Source: Novosphingobium sp. Gsoil 351
Lineage (GTDB): Bacteria; Pseudomonadota; Alphaproteobacteria; Sphingomonadales; Sphingomonadaceae
Assembly: GCF_009707465.1 (NCBI RefSeq)
Contig: NZ_CP046120.1
Coordinates: 2,757,501 to 2,821,500, forward strand
Length of the DNA stretch: 64,000 bases
Direction: 5' to 3'
Shown here in pieces: positions 50,490 to 60,687 of this stretch (within the stretch, counting starts at the first letter, position 1; the number at the start of each line of letters is the position of its first letter). The position numbers and the translations under genes are program-made. The notes beneath the pieces were generated by a model. The model was not told where the DNA came from. It worked only from the letters and a program-made list of their open reading frames with translations, and ran no database searches.

Positions 50490-50518
50490 TTGCAAATCCC
50501 GCGTATGTCCCCTATCTG
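50490..50518 (+). promoter_or_regulatory. possible promoter of the rimP-nusA-infB operon
   Basis: TTGCAA (50490-50495), 17 nt, TATCTG (50513-50518) in the 199-bp gap before rimP. It is a modest match to a housekeeping promoter. No other feature is seen in 50418-50616 apart from GC-rich dyads near 50560. Confidence 0.3.
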
Positions 50519-50616
50519 GCCACTCATCCCGACATTGTTGACGCAACGAAGGGCTGGCGCCGCAAGGGGCCGGCGCGATACGGCGTTGAGGCTTTGGGGA
50601 CTGACTGGAGCTGGCA

Positions 50617-51231
50617 TTGGCCGACATCGAACGCGTAACCGGAATTGCGAAGGACGAGGCGCAGGCGCTCGGCTTCGATCTGGTGCGCGTACGGCTTTTC
50701 GGCGCGCGTCCCGCGAAGGGGGATGACGACGGCGACGATCGCACCCTGCAGATCATGGCAGAACGGCCCGACACCCGCCAACTGACCATCGACGACTGCG
50801 GAACGCTGTCTCGCGCGATTTCCGACCGGCTCGATGCGCTCGAGGAAGCCGGGCAGGATCCGATCCCCGGCTCTTATCGGCTCGAAGTCTCCTCGCCGGG
50901 GATCGACCGGCCGCTGACCCGGCTGGCCGATTTTTCCGATTGGGCAGGGCACGAGGCGCGCGTCACGCTCATCGATGCAGTCTTGAGCGACACCGGCGAG
51001 CGCAAGAACCTGCACGGCATCATCGACGGGGTCGAACTGGGGACGATCGCCTTCACCGACCGTAAGGGCGGGGCGGTGCGTTTCACGCTTGAGAACATCG
51101 CCAACGCTAAGCTCCTCTTGACCGATCGCCTGATCGCCGCCACCCGGCCGCTCGACACCAGTGGAGTGGACGAGACCGTCGAGGAAGCCGGCATCGAATC
51201 CGAATATCTCTCCAGCGAACAGGACCAGTAA
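50617..51231 (+). CDS. rimP: ribosome maturation factor RimP
   Basis: A 204-residue RimP, needed for 30S subunit maturation. The N-terminal alpha/beta domain has AKDEAQALGFDLVRVRLF and DDCGTLSRAISDRLD, with YRLEVSSPGIDRPLTRLADF linking to the SH3-like C-terminal domain (LHGIIDGVELGTIAF). The C-terminal acidic tail is long. The start is TTG at 50617 with GGAG 6 nt upstream. It is the first gene of the operon; nusA follows after 5 bp. Confidence 0.94.
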   Translation: MADIERVTGIAKDEAQALGFDLVRVRLFGARPAKGDDDGDDRTLQIMAERPDTRQLTIDDCGTLSRAISDRLDALEEAGQDPIPGSYRLEVSSPGIDRPLTRLADFSDWAGHEARVTLIDAVLSDTGERKNLHGIIDGVELGTIAFTDRKGGAVRFTLENIANAKLLLTDRLIAATRPLDTSGVDETVEEAGIESEYLSSEQDQ

Positions 51232-51236
51232 GACCC

Positions 51237-52895
51237 ATGTCCAGCGCCATCTCCGCCAACAAGGCCGAGCTTCTCGCGATCGCCACCGCGGTCGCGACAG
51301 AAAAGATGATCGACCGCGCCATCGTTATCGAGGCGATGGAAGAAGCGATCCAGAAGTCGGCACGCAATCGTTACGGGGCCGAGAACGACATCCGCGCCAA
51401 ACTCGATCCACGCACTGGCGACTTGCGCCTGTGGCGCGTGGTCGAGGTGGTCGAGGAGGTTGAGGACTACTTCAAGCAGGTCGATCTCAAGCAGGGCGAA
51501 AAGCTGCAGCCCGGCGCCAAGGTCGGCGATTTCATCGTCGATCCGCTGCCTGCGGTCGATCTGGGGCGGATCGACGCGCAATCGGCCAAGCAGGTCATCT
51601 TCCAGAAGGTCCGCGACGCCGAGCGCGAGCGCCAGTACGAGGAATTCAAGGACCGCGCTGGCGAGATCATCACCGGGGTGATCAAGTCGGTCGAGTTCGG
51701 CCACGTGATCGTCAACCTCGGCCGCGCCGAAGGCGTGATCCGCCGTGACCAGCAGATCCCACGCGAAGTCGCCCGCGTCGGCGAACGTGTCCGCGCCTAT
51801 ATCTCCAAGGTCGAGCGCCAGAACCGCGGGCCGCAGATCTTCCTCAGCCGCGCGCATCCTGAATTCATGAAGAAGCTGTTCGCGCAGGAAGTCCCCGAAA
51901 TCTATGACGGGATCATCACGATCATGGCGGCCGCACGGGACCCTGGGTCGCGCGCGAAGATCGGCGTGATCAGCCGCGATAGCAGCATCGATCCGGTCGG
52001 CGCCTGCGTCGGGATGAAGGGTAGCCGCGTCCAGGCGGTGGTCCAGGAGCTGCAGGGCGAGAAGATCGACATCATTCCGTGGAGCGAGGACACCGCGACG
52101 TTCGTGGTCAACGCGCTTCAGCCCGCCACCGTCAGCCGCGTCGTGATCGACGAGGAAGAGGGCCGTATCGAGGTGGTCGTTCCCGACGATCAGCTATCGC
52201 TCGCGATCGGCCGCCGCGGCCAGAACGTGCGCCTGGCGTCGTCGCTGACCGGCTCCGCGATCGACATCCTTACTGATGCCGAAGCGAGCGAAAAGCGCCA
52301 GCGCGAATTCACCGAGCGCTCCAAGCTGTTTGAGACCGAGCTCGACGTCGACGAGACGCTGTCGCAGTTGCTGGTGGCCGAAGGCTTCACCGAGCTGGAG
52401 GAAGTCGCCTACATCGACATCGCCGAACTGGCCGGGATCGAAGGCTTCGATGAGGAGCTGGGCGAGGAGCTGCAAAGCCGCGCGGTCGAGGCGCTCGATC
52501 GCCGCGACACCGCGTTCCGCGAACAGCGCACCGCACTGGGGGTCGAAGACTCGCTGGCCGAAATCCCGCACCTGACCGAACAGATGCTGGTCGTGCTGGG
52601 CAAGGCGGGGATCAAGACGCTCGACGACCTGGCCGATCTGGCCACCGACGAACTGATCGCCAAGAAGCGCGCCGAGCCGCGCCGGCGCGAGAATCCGGCG
52701 GCGGCTCCCACTGGTCCGCAGCTCAAGGCCGATGTCCGCCCCGTGCGTCCCGAGGACAAGGGCGGGGTGCTCGGCGAATTCGGTCTGAGCGAAGAGCAGG
52801 GCAACGAGATCATCATGGCGGCGCGCGCGCATTGGTTCGAAGACGAACCGGCCGCCCATCCTCAGGAGGCCGCCCATGCGGACTCCTCACAATGA
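51237..52895 (+). CDS. nusA: transcription termination/antitermination factor NusA
   Basis: A 552-residue NusA. N-terminal RNA polymerase-binding domain (about 1-130), S1 domain (GEIITGVIKSVEFGHVIVNL), two KH domains (KIGVISRDSSIDPVGACVG; LAIGRRGQNVRLASSLTG) and a C-terminal pair of helix-hairpin acidic repeats (LLVAEGFTELEEVAYIDI; LGKAGIKTLDDLADL), as usual in proteobacteria. Regulates pausing, termination and antitermination. It overlaps the following gene by 20 bp. Confidence 0.97.
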   Translation: MSSAISANKAELLAIATAVATEKMIDRAIVIEAMEEAIQKSARNRYGAENDIRAKLDPRTGDLRLWRVVEVVEEVEDYFKQVDLKQGEKLQPGAKVGDFIVDPLPAVDLGRIDAQSAKQVIFQKVRDAERERQYEEFKDRAGEIITGVIKSVEFGHVIVNLGRAEGVIRRDQQIPREVARVGERVRAYISKVERQNRGPQIFLSRAHPEFMKKLFAQEVPEIYDGIITIMAAARDPGSRAKIGVISRDSSIDPVGACVGMKGSRVQAVVQELQGEKIDIIPWSEDTATFVVNALQPATVSRVVIDEEEGRIEVVVPDDQLSLAIGRRGQNVRLASSLTGSAIDILTDAEASEKRQREFTERSKLFETELDVDETLSQLLVAEGFTELEEVAYIDIAELAGIEGFDEELGEELQSRAVEALDRRDTAFREQRTALGVEDSLAEIPHLTEQMLVVLGKAGIKTLDDLADLATDELIAKKRAEPRRRENPAAAPTGPQLKADVRPVRPEDKGGVLGEFGLSEEQGNEIIMAARAHWFEDEPAAHPQEAAHADSSQ

Positions 52896-53589
52896 GCAAG
52901 TAGGCTCCGACATCCCGGTCGATCCGGCGGAGCGGACCTGCGTCCTCTCCGGCGAGAAGGCCGCGCGCGACGCGCTGATCCGGCTGGCGGTATCGCCAGA
53001 AGGGGAGGTGTTTCCCGATGCCCTGGCCAAGGCGCCCGGGCGCGGAGCGTGGCTGGGTGTGTCGCGCGGTGACCTTGAGATCGCGCTGGCGAAGGGGAAG
53101 TTCGTGGGAGCGATGAAACGTGCCTTCAAAGGTGCGCCGATCGCGGTCGCCGCCGAGTTGCCCGCCATGATCGAAGCGGCATTGAGCCGCGCGTTCACCG
53201 ATCGTCTTGGTCTCGAACTGCGCGCGGGCAAGGTACTGCTGGGGTCCGACCGCATCGCCGATAATGCCCGAGCGGGAAAAGTCGCCTGGATCGGCCACGC
53301 CGCCGACGCCAGCGAGGACGGCAGCCGCAAGCTCGATCAGGCTTGGAGGGTGGGCGAGAACGCCGAAGGAACCGGGCGCGGGGGAATCCGATTGCCGCTG
53401 GACCGCGCGGCTTTGTCTGTGGCATTGGGCCGCGACAACGTCGTCCACCTGGCGCTTACCGATGCTGCGGCTGCTGCAAGGCTGGCCGTGCCTCTGGGGC
53501 GCCTGTTGCGCTTCCTGGGCCACACGACAGAAACCGCCTCGCGCGATTCAGCGCGGGCGGGTGATTTGATTTTGAACGAAGGGCTGTGA
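52876..53589 (+). CDS. DUF448 (YlxR)/L7Ae-like RNA-binding protein
   Basis: A 237-residue fusion. The N-terminal YlxR domain has ERTCVLSGEKAARDALIRLA and GRGAWLGVSRGDLEIAL. The C-terminal domain is L7Ae-like: LELRAGKVLLGSDRIADNAR, then VVHLALTDAAAAARL and LGRLLRFLGHTTETA. Alphaproteobacterial YlxR proteins commonly have this fusion. Location between nusA and infB is conserved. It is presumed to bind RNA or act in transcription-translation control. Confidence 0.92.
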   Translation: MRTPHNEQVGSDIPVDPAERTCVLSGEKAARDALIRLAVSPEGEVFPDALAKAPGRGAWLGVSRGDLEIALAKGKFVGAMKRAFKGAPIAVAAELPAMIEAALSRAFTDRLGLELRAGKVLLGSDRIADNARAGKVAWIGHAADASEDGSRKLDQAWRVGENAEGTGRGGIRLPLDRAALSVALGRDNVVHLALTDAAAAARLAVPLGRLLRFLGHTTETASRDSARAGDLILNEGL

Positions 53590-53596
53590 CAGTCAC

Positions 53597-56149
53597 ATGA
53601 GCGAGACCGACAACAAACCGACGCTGGGCCGCAAGCCGCTGGGGCTCAAGCGCACGCTCGACGCGGGCGAGGTCAAGCAGACCTTCAGCCACGGCCGCAC
53701 CAACAAAGTGGTGGTCGAGGTCAAGCGGCGTAAGATCCTCGGCAAACCTGGGGAGACGCCGGTTGCCGCGCCAGAGCCGGTTGCCCCGCCCCCACCTCCG
53801 CCCGTTGCGGAGGCTCCCCGCCCGGCGCCGCGTGCGCCCGCGCCCAGCGCCGAGAGCCGCCAGGAGCTTCAAGCTCGCCTGCTGCGTGAAGCCGAGGAGG
53901 CCCGGCTCAAGAGCTCCGAGGACAACCGGCGTCGCGAACAGGAAGAGCGCGCCCGTGCGGCCGAGGCCGAAAAGCGCCGGGCCGAAGGCAAGGACGAAGT
54001 CGTCGCCCCGCCGCCGCCGCCACCGCCCGTGGCCGAAACCGCCGCGCCCGTCGCCGGCGAACCGCCCGTCGCCGGGCCGGACGCGGATCAGCCGGCCGAT
54101 GCTGCCGCTGCTGAAACCGAAACCGCAACCGCAACCGAAGGAAACGCCGCTCCCGCGCCGCGTCGGTTCACCCCGGTCGCCGGGGTCAAGCGTCCTGTGG
54201 AACCCAAGAAGGTTGCCCATCCGCGCGACAAGAGCGGCGGCGAAAGCCGGCGCCAGGCGGGCAAGCTCACTGTCACCCGCGCGCTTAACGAGGACGAGGG
54301 CGCCCGTGCCCGTTCGCTCGCCGCGCTAAAGCGCGCGCGCGAAAAGGAAAAGCGTGCGCATTTCGCGGGTAAGTCGCAGCCGCGCGAAAAGCAGAGCCGT
54401 GAAGTCGTGGTGCCCGAAGGGATCACCGTCCAGGAACTCGCCAACCGCATGGCCGAGAAGGGCGCGGATCTAGTCAAGGCGCTGTTCAAGCTGGGGATGA
54501 TGGTCACCGTCAACCAGACGATCGATCAGGACACCGCCGAGCTGCTGGTCGAAGAATTCGGCCACACAATCCAGCGCGTCTCGGCAAGCGATATCGACAT
54601 CGACACCTCGGTTGATGTCGATGCAGAGGATACGCTGCAGAAACGTCCGCCGGTGGTCACGATCATGGGCCATGTCGATCACGGCAAGACAAGCGTGCTC
54701 GACGCGCTGCGCGGGACCGACGTAGTCCGCGGCGAGGCGGGCGGCATTACCCAGCATATTGGCGCTTATCAGATCAAGACCAAGGGCGGTGAGCTGGTCA
54801 CGTTCCTCGACACGCCCGGCCACGAGGCGTTCACCGAGATGCGCCAGCGGGGTGCTAACGTGACTGACATCGTGGTGCTGGTGGTCGCTGCCGACGACGG
54901 AATCATGCCTCAAACGGTCGAGGCGATCCGCCACACGCAGGCCGCGGGCGTGCCGATGATTGTGGCGATCAACAAGATCGACAAGCCCGAAGCCAACGCC
55001 CAGCGGATCCGCGAGCGTCTGCTCGAGCACGAGGTCGTGGTCGAGGCGATGTCGGGCGATGTTCAGGACGTGGAGGTTTCGGCCAAGACCGGGGCCGGGC
55101 TCGACGACCTGATCGAGAAGATCCTGCTTCAGGCAGAGTTGCTCGAGCTGCGCGCCAACCCCGATCGTGCGGCGGAAGCCACGGTGATTGAGGCCAAGCT
55201 GGACAAGGGCAAGGGTCCGCTGGCGACCGTGCTGGTTACCCGCGGTACGCTCAAGACCGGCGACGTGCTGGTCGTGGGCACCCAATCGGGCCGGGTCCGC
55301 GCGATGATTGACGACAAGGGCCGCCAGATCAAGGAGGCCACGCCGGCAATGCCGGTCGAAGTGCTCGGCATCGGCGGGGTACCGCACGCTGGCGATCAGC
55401 TCACCGTGGTCGAGAACGAGCAGCGCGCGCGCGAAGTAGCGTCGTATCGCCAGGAAAAGGCCACCGATCTGCGCACCGCGACCGCGCCAGCCAGCCTCGA
55501 CACGATGTTCTCGGCGCTGGCCGACAAGGCAAACCTCATCGAGTATCCGGTGGTCATCAAGGCCGACGTCCAGGGCTCGACCGAGGCCATCGTCAACGCT
55601 CTCCACAAGATCTCCAACGACGAGATCAAGGTCCGGGTGCTCAACTCGGGCGTGGGCGCGATCACCGAGAGCGACGTGACCCTGGCGCATGCCTCGGGCG
55701 CGCCGATCGTCGGCTTCAATGTGCGCCCCAACGCCAAGGCGCGCGAGATGATCGAGCGCCACAAGGTGCGGATGAAGTACTTCGACGTAATCTATCACCT
55801 GACCGACGACATCCGCCAGGAGATGGCCGGGCAGTGGGGGCCAGAACGGATCGAAACCGTCGTCGGCCGCGCCGAGGTCAAGGAGGTCTTCACTTCGGGC
55901 AAGCGCGACAAGGCCGCGGGCCTGCTGGTGCTCGAAGGGATCATTCGCAAGGGCATCGATGCGCGCCTCACCCGTGGCGACGTCATCGTCAGTCAGACCA
56001 CGATCGCGAGCCTGCGCCGCTTCAAGGACGATGTCCCCGAAGTGCGCTCGGGCCTCGAGTGCGGCGTGGTCTTGGCCGACACCAACGATGTCAAGCCAGG
56101 CGACATGCTCGAAGTGTTCGAGGTGGAGATGAGGGACCGGACGCTGTAA
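53597..56149 (+). CDS. infB: translation initiation factor IF-2
   Basis: An 850-residue GTPase that brings initiator tRNA to the 30S subunit. A long low-complexity N-terminal region, rich in Pro, Ala, Glu and Arg (about 50-270), precedes the IF2_N domain ([20 protein letters not shown]). The G domain then shows G1 [10 protein letters not shown]3 DTPGHEAF and G4 NKIDKP, followed by domains II-IV to the C-terminus ([33 protein letters not shown]). Starts with ATG 7 bp after the YlxR gene. Confidence 0.98.
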   Translation: MSETDNKPTLGRKPLGLKRTLDAGEVKQTFSHGRTNKVVVEVKRRKILGKPGETPVAAPEPVAPPPPPPVAEAPRPAPRAPAPSAESRQELQARLLREAEEARLKSSEDNRRREQEERARAAEAEKRRAEGKDEVVAPPPPPPPVAETAAPVAGEPPVAGPDADQPADAAAAETETATATEGNAAPAPRRFTPVAGVKRPVEPKKVAHPRDKSGGESRRQAGKLTVTRALNEDEGARARSLAALKRAREKEKRAHFAGKSQPREKQSREVVVPEGITVQELANRMAEKGADLVKALFKLGMMVTVNQTIDQDTAELLVEEFGHTIQRVSASDIDIDTSVDVDAEDTLQKRPPVVTIMGHVDHGKTSVLDALRGTDVVRGEAGGITQHIGAYQIKTKGGELVTFLDTPGHEAFTEMRQRGANVTDIVVLVVAADDGIMPQTVEAIRHTQAAGVPMIVAINKIDKPEANAQRIRERLLEHEVVVEAMSGDVQDVEVSAKTGAGLDDLIEKILLQAELLELRANPDRAAEATVIEAKLDKGKGPLATVLVTRGTLKTGDVLVVGTQSGRVRAMIDDKGRQIKEATPAMPVEVLGIGGVPHAGDQLTVVENEQRAREVASYRQEKATDLRTATAPASLDTMFSALADKANLIEYPVVIKADVQGSTEAIVNALHKISNDEIKVRVLNSGVGAITESDVTLAHASGAPIVGFNVRPNAKAREMIERHKVRMKYFDVIYHLTDDIRQEMAGQWGPERIETVVGRAEVKEVFTSGKRDKAAGLLVLEGIIRKGIDARLTRGDVIVSQTTIASLRRFKDDVPEVRSGLECGVVLADTNDVKPGDMLEVFEVEMRDRTL

Positions 56150-56200
56150 CATCGCCTGCCCTTGGCCAATCTGTCGAGAGGGACATCTGGGAAGAGCGGA

Positions 56201-56928
56201 ATGACCTTTGGCGAGCGAGCGAAGCTGACACTTCGGCAGGTTTTGGACCGCTACGGTTTCGAGTTGCGATACCAGCCATCGCTCAATCTTTTTCTAAAAT
56301 TTCACGACATCGATTTGGTTTTGGACGTCGGCGCGAACCTTGGCCAATTTGCCAAGCAGATTAGGGAGCGGGGATACGCCGGCGAGATTTGGTCCTATGA
56401 ACCTACGTCCGCCGCCTTTGCTACCGCGGAGAAAGAATCCAGGTTCGATCAGCACTGGAGTCTTTTCAACTGGGCTTTTGGGATGTTCAGAGCAAAAGGC
56501 AATTATCAATGTAGCCTCAGCAAGTGAGCTTAGTTCGTTTCGGATTGCCTGTAGAACCGGAAAATATTTCACTGACGCGATTGAGGTCAGATTAAACAAA
56601 CTGTCGACGTGAAATTGCTTGATGACTGTTTCGGCCAAAGAGACCTCGAAAAATTCAAAAATCTATTTTTGAAGATTGACACTCGGGACTTTGAAAACGA
56701 AGTCCTTCAGGGAAGTGGAAGAACACTCTTCAGTTATGTAAAGGCCTATTGATAGAGTTACCTCTAGAGAACATACACGAGAACGTCTGGGAATTTTCTG
56801 AAGCAATAAAATATATTTATGATATCGGCTTCACACCTTCGCAATTTCGTTGTATAAATGTCCTAAAGGATGATCAGGCATCCGCCTTAGAAGTCGATTG
56901 CGTATTTCGCCGCCGTAAATTCCATTGA
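56201..56928 (+). pseudogene. FkbM-family methyltransferase, degraded
   Basis: Remains of a methyltransferase can be read through at least three frames. The start (YGFELRYQPS, then IDLVLDVGANLGQFAKQIRE and WSYEPTSAAF) gives the SAM-binding motif. A frame change occurs near 56500, with later pieces LFLKIDTRDFENEVLQGS (about 56670-56720) and IKYIYDIGFTPSQFRCINVL ... ALEVDCVFRRRKF to the stop at 56928. These are the expected FkbM C-terminal motifs. The region is markedly AT-rich compared with its neighbours, pointing to horizontal transfer. It sits inside the conserved infB-rbfA operon. Confidence 0.8.
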
Positions 56929-56941
56929 TCAGAATCTAAAT

Positions 56942-57484
56942 ATGCCCCGCTACGTCGCCTTTCTTGGCAGCATCAATGTCGGCGGCAACCGGCTGTCGAT
57001 GGCCGACTTGCGTGCGGCGTTCGAGGCGGAGGATCTCGAGCGGGTCGAGACCGTGGTCGCCAGCGGCAACGTGCTGTTCGATTTTCCCCAGCGGCCGACG
57101 CCCGGTCTCGAGGAAAAACTTGGGTTGATGATGCGCGACAGGTTCGAAATGGAAGGCGCGGTGTGCGTGCGCGACCGTGCCGAGGTCGCTGCGGCGATTT
57201 CCGACAATCCGTTCGCAGGCGTGGGAGAGGACAAGCTGGTCCACACCCACTTCCTCGAACGCCCCGCCGATGCCGATCAGTTCGCGGTACTTGTCGCCGA
57301 CCACGCTGGCCGGGGCCCTGAGAAGGTGGCGCTGGGTGACCGCGCACTGTTCATCGACTACGTCGACGGAGTGGGCGACAGCCGCCTGACCGGTAAGTTC
57401 CTCGAACGCCGCCTCGGCTGCCGCGGCACCGCGCGCAATATCCGCTCGCTTGCGCGAATCCTTGCCAAGATGGATGAGGCTTGA
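56942..57484 (+). CDS. DUF1697 family protein
   Basis: A 180-residue protein of unknown function: [20 protein letters not shown] at the N-terminus, [17 protein letters not shown], and a C-terminal [15 protein letters not shown]. These are typical DUF1697 motifs. It begins 14 bp after the degraded methyltransferase and overlaps rbfA by one base (TGATG), so it is transcribed with the operon. It is not a usual member of this operon and may have entered with the methyltransferase, though its base composition is normal. Confidence 0.88.
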   Translation: MPRYVAFLGSINVGGNRLSMADLRAAFEAEDLERVETVVASGNVLFDFPQRPTPGLEEKLGLMMRDRFEMEGAVCVRDRAEVAAAISDNPFAGVGEDKLVHTHFLERPADADQFAVLVADHAGRGPEKVALGDRALFIDYVDGVGDSRLTGKFLERRLGCRGTARNIRSLARILAKMDEA

Positions 57485-57888
57485 TGGCCCGCCCCCCAGC
57501 CAGCCCCGAAATGCGTAGTGTCCGTCTGCTCAAGGTTGGCGAGCAGGTGCGCCATGTCCTGTCCGAACTGCTCCTGCGCCAGGAAGTCCATGACGACACC
57601 CTGACCGCGCACTCGGTTTCAGTCACCGAAGTCCGCATGTCGCCAGATTTGCGCCATGCAACCGTGTTCGTGAAGCCGTTGCTCGGCGAGGACGAGGAAG
57701 TGGTGCTCAAGGCGCTGCGCACCAACACCGCGTTCTTCCAGCGCGAAGTCGCCGCCCGCCTCAAGCTCCGCTTCGCCGCCAAGCTGAAGTTCCTGGGCGA
57801 CGAAAGCTTCGATGAGGCAGCAAGGATCGAACGCCTCCTGCGCGATCCAAAGGTGGCGCGGGATCTGGGCGCCGACGAGGCCGGCTGA
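57484..57888 (+). CDS. rbfA: 30S ribosome-binding factor A
   Basis: A 134-residue RbfA, which binds immature 30S subunits during 16S rRNA processing. It shows [39 protein letters not shown] and [20 protein letters not shown]. The ATG at 57484 is used; the TTG immediately before it is in frame, but the ATG is standard. A KH-like fold is expected. Coupled to the DUF1697 gene. Confidence 0.96.
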   Translation: MARPPASPEMRSVRLLKVGEQVRHVLSELLLRQEVHDDTLTAHSVSVTEVRMSPDLRHATVFVKPLLGEDEEVVLKALRTNTAFFQREVAARLKLRFAAKLKFLGDESFDEAARIERLLRDPKVARDLGADEAG

Positions 57889-57892
57889 CGCT

Positions 57893-58468
57893 ATGGCGAA
57901 GCTCTATTTCTACTACGCCAGCATGAACGCAGGCAAGTCGACCACGCTGCTTCAGGCCGACTTCAACTATCGCGAGCGGGGCATGGCGACTATGCTGTGG
58001 ACCGCGGCGCTCGACGATCGCGGCGGGGAAAAGGCGATCGAAAGCCGGATCGGGCTGGCGACCGACGCGCACCGCTTCGATGCCGCCACCGACTTGTGGG
58101 AGCAGGTCACCGCGGCCCACGGGATGAAGCCACTGGCTTGCGTCCTGGTCGACGAGGCGCAGTTCCTCACGCACGCGCAAGTCTGGCAGCTCGCCCGTTT
58201 GGCGGACGAGGCGGGCATTCCGGTGCTCTGCTACGGCTTGCGCACCGATTTCAAGGGCGAGCTGTTTCCCGGATCGGCCACATTGCTTGGGATCGCCGAT
58301 GCGCTGATCGAGCTCAAGGCGGTCTGTTACTGTGGACGCAAGGCTACAATGAACCTGCGGGTCGACGCGGGGGGAGGCGCGGTCCTTGAAGGCGCGCAGA
58401 CCGAGATCGGCGGAAACGATCGCTATGTCGCGCTATGTCGGCGACATTTCAGCGAGGCATTGCGCTGA
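57893..58468 (+). CDS. tdk: thymidine kinase
   Basis: A 191-residue type II thymidine kinase: P-loop YASMNAGKSTTLL, catalytic region CVLVDEAQFLTHAQVW, LCYGLRTDFKGELFPGS, and zinc ligands in CYCGRKATM and LCRRHF. It makes dTMP from thymidine. It starts 4 bp after rbfA. Its presence inside this operon is unusual compared with enterobacteria. Confidence 0.95.
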   Translation: MAKLYFYYASMNAGKSTTLLQADFNYRERGMATMLWTAALDDRGGEKAIESRIGLATDAHRFDAATDLWEQVTAAHGMKPLACVLVDEAQFLTHAQVWQLARLADEAGIPVLCYGLRTDFKGELFPGSATLLGIADALIELKAVCYCGRKATMNLRVDAGGGAVLEGAQTEIGGNDRYVALCRRHFSEALR

Positions 58469-58594
58469 ACCGACTGCATTCGCGATGAGCCGGGGAACGC
58501 CGGTCCGTTGGCAACTGCTCGCCGAGCTCGGTTATCCGCTTGCCCAAATGCCCCTTGCGTCCCATCTCGACGGAGGTTTCGAGAAGGACGTGGC

Positions 58595-59284
58595 TTGAGC
58601 GATACGATTTATCAGGCGGCGGCGCTGATCCTGCCGCTTATCGTTGCCATCGTCTTCCACGAAGTTGCTCACGGCTGGGTTGCCAACGCGCTCGGCGATC
58701 CGACCGCGAAAGAGCGTCGGCGGTTGAGCCTCAATCCTTTTCGTCATGTAGATCCGATCGGGACCGTGGTGCTTCCTGGGTTGCTGGCGCTGGTCAAGGC
58801 GCCGGTGTTCGGCTGGGCAAAGCCGGTGCCGGTGATCAAGCAACGGCTGCGCAACCCGCGCTTCGGGATGATGGCAGTGGCCGCCGCCGGGCCGGGCAGC
58901 AACCTGTTGCTCGCCGCGATCGGCGCGGTGGTGCTGGGGCTCCTGGTGCGCGGCGTGGGCGATGCGCAACCGGCCGAGCCGCTTCGCTTCATTGCGCTCA
59001 ACCTTGGCAATTTTCTGACGATCAACATCTTCTTGGCCCTGTTCAACCTTCTGCCGATCCCGCCGTTCGACGGTTCGCACATTGTCGAGGGCCTGCTTCC
59101 GCCGCGCGCCGCCGCGACATACGACAAGCTGCGACCGCTGGGGTTTCCGCTGGTGTTCGTGCTTCTGATCGGGTTGCCGTACCTGATCCCAGGGTTCGAT
59201 CTGGTCAGCCGGATCGTGCTGCCGCCGGTCCAGTGGCTGGGCAACCACTACTATGCACTGGCGCAGGCGGTGGCGGGGCAGTGA
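58595..59284 (+). CDS. site-2 protease family (M50) membrane metalloprotease
   Basis: A 229-residue polytopic protein with the zinc motif FHEVAHGW (HExxH, about residue 22) and the distal zinc-ligand motif NLLPIPPFDGSHIVEG. About five or six helices. This is the small YwhC-like M50 subgroup with no PDZ domain. The start is TTG at 58595, with AAGGA 6 nt upstream. The stop overlaps the truB GTG start (GTGA). A role in regulated intramembrane proteolysis is a family inference. The gap 58469-58594 holds only a doubtful 37-codon ORF. Confidence 0.9.
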   Translation: MSDTIYQAAALILPLIVAIVFHEVAHGWVANALGDPTAKERRRLSLNPFRHVDPIGTVVLPGLLALVKAPVFGWAKPVPVIKQRLRNPRFGMMAVAAAGPGSNLLLAAIGAVVLGLLVRGVGDAQPAEPLRFIALNLGNFLTINIFLALFNLLPIPPFDGSHIVEGLLPPRAAATYDKLRPLGFPLVFVLLIGLPYLIPGFDLVSRIVLPPVQWLGNHYYALAQAVAGQ

Positions 59285-60237
59285 CGCAGCCCAACGGCTG
59301 GCTGATCCTCGACAAGCCGGTGGGCCTCGGCTCGACTCAGGCGGTCGGCGCGGTCAAGCGCAACTTGCGCGAGGCCGGGTACGGCAAGGTCAAGACCGGG
59401 CACGGCGGGACACTCGATCCACTGGCCAGCGGCGTGCTGCCGATCGCGCTGGGCGAGGCGACCAAGCTGGCCGGGCGGATGCTCGACGGCGACAAGGTCT
59501 ATGAGTTCACGGTTCACTTCGGGGCGGAGACCGACACGCTCGACCTCGAGGGGACGGTTGTCGCGCAAAGCGACATTCGCCCGACATTGGCGGCGGTCGA
59601 CGCGGTGATGGCGCGGTTTACCGGCGCGATCGAACAGGTACCGCCCGCGTTCTCGGCGCTGATGGTCGAGGGGCGGCGGGCATACGATCTGGCGCGGGCA
59701 GGGGAGGAAGTGGCGCTTCCGGCCAGAGCCGTCACCATCCATTCCCTCACCGCTGGTGTCGAGCGAAGTCGAGACACCGGCGCCGGCACCTCTACTTCGC
59801 TCGACACCAGCGGGTATTTGAGTTGCTTGTCGCTCACCGCTCACGTCTCGAAGGGCACCTACATCCGCAGTCTTGCGCGCGACTTCGCCCGCGCCCTCGG
59901 CACGGTGGGTCACGTTACCTATCTGCGCCGCATCAGGGCAGGGCCGTTCGGGCTGGACGCCGCGATTTCGCTGGACATGCTGGAAGAAATCGGCAAGGGC
60001 GCGCGCCTTGAGAACTCTCTCTTGCCGCTGGAGGCGGGGCTGGACGGTATCCCGGCTCTCGACCTCGGCCCGGAACAGGCAAGGGCGGTCCACCAGGGCC
60101 GCGTTCTGACCGGGCTGGCCTTTCAGGATGGGGTCTGCTGGGCGCGATACGGCGATAGGCCGCTCGCGCTGCTGCAGGTCGCTGGCGGCAACGCCACCGT
60201 GCTGCGAGGCTTCAACCTTCCCGATACCGCGGAGTAA
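59281..60237 (+). CDS. truB: tRNA pseudouridine-55 synthase
   Basis: A 318-residue TruB. It begins [18 protein letters not shown], with the catalytic Asp in [19 protein letters not shown] (about residue 46), [19 protein letters not shown], and [19 protein letters not shown] downstream. It makes psi-55 in the T-loop of tRNAs. Residues of about 159-178 ([20 protein letters not shown]) are encoded by a palindromic repeat inserted in frame between conserved blocks. Starts with GTG overlapping the protease stop. Confidence 0.95.
   Translation: MTQPNGWLILDKPVGLGSTQAVGAVKRNLREAGYGKVKTGHGGTLDPLASGVLPIALGEATKLAGRMLDGDKVYEFTVHFGAETDTLDLEGTVVAQSDIRPTLAAVDAVMARFTGAIEQVPPAFSALMVEGRRAYDLARAGEEVALPARAVTIHSLTAGVERSRDTGAGTSTSLDTSGYLSCLSLTAHVSKGTYIRSLARDFARALGTVGHVTYLRRIRAGPFGLDAAISLDMLEEIGKGARLENSLLPLEAGLDGIPALDLGPEQARAVHQGRVLTGLAFQDGVCWARYGDRPLALLQVAGGNATVLRGFNLPDTAE
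59750..59813. repeat. REP-like palindrome inside truB
   Basis: Arms 59750-59771 and 59792-59813 are inverted copies matching at 21 of 22 positions, separated by 20 nt. The core GAGCGAAGT also occurs in the elements at 27088 and 42638. It is read through in the truB frame and adds about 20 residues without a stop, like palindromic elements known inside rickettsial genes. Confidence 0.85.
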
Positions 60238-60242
60238 CGAGT

Positions 60243-60512
60243 ATGTCGGTTTCCGCCGAACAGAAGACGAGCATCATCCAGGACAACGCCCGCAACCCGG
60301 GCGATACCGGTTCTCCCGAAGTCCAGGTCGCGATCCTGACAACGCGGATCAACAATCTGCAGGGCCACTTCAAGACCAATCACAAGGACAACCATTCGCG
60401 CCGCGGCCTGCTGACGATGGTCAACAAGCGCCGTTCGCTGCTCGACTATCTGAAGAAGAAGGATGTCGCGCGCTACAACGCGCTCATCGCCAAGCTCGGG
60501 CTTCGCAAGTAA
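60243..60512 (+). CDS. rpsO: 30S ribosomal protein S15
   Basis: An 89-residue S15: [56 protein letters not shown]. It binds 16S rRNA helices 20-22. It lies 5 bp after truB and before pnp, the conserved order. A strong terminator follows at 60525. Confidence 0.98.
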   Translation: MSVSAEQKTSIIQDNARNPGDTGSPEVQVAILTTRINNLQGHFKTNHKDNHSRRGLLTMVNKRRSLLDYLKKKDVARYNALIAKLGLRK

Positions 60513-60524
60513 CGAATTCGCGGG

Positions 60525-60553
60525 CGGCTCCCCTCGGGAGCCGTTTGCTTTTG
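60525..60553 (+). terminator. intrinsic terminator after rpsO
   Basis: A perfect 8-bp stem CGGCTCCC/GGGAGCCG with a 3-nt loop, followed by TTTGCTTTT. It would separate rpsO from pnp, at least partly; the remaining 60554-60687 gap is GC-rich and may hold the pnp promoter and leader. Confidence 0.85.
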
Positions 60554-60687
60554 GGCGATTGCTCCGCAATTCGGCGGGGCCAGCCATTGGGGCCGACAGC
60601 GCCCCGCACCGGACCGGGACGGAACTGCCCGGCACAAGAGGCCCCGCGCCGCAATAGGGCGCCCGCGGGATCACAAGGAAAAATCGA

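Noticed and set aside
54470..56152. 560-codon minus-strand ORF
   Set aside because: Antisense to infB, which has complete GTPase motifs; low-complexity translation.
58485..58598. 37-codon ORF (MSRGTPVRWQLLAELG...) between tdk and the M50 gene
   Set aside because: It overlaps the next start as TTGA and could be real, but it has no clear family and no good ribosome-binding site; too little support.
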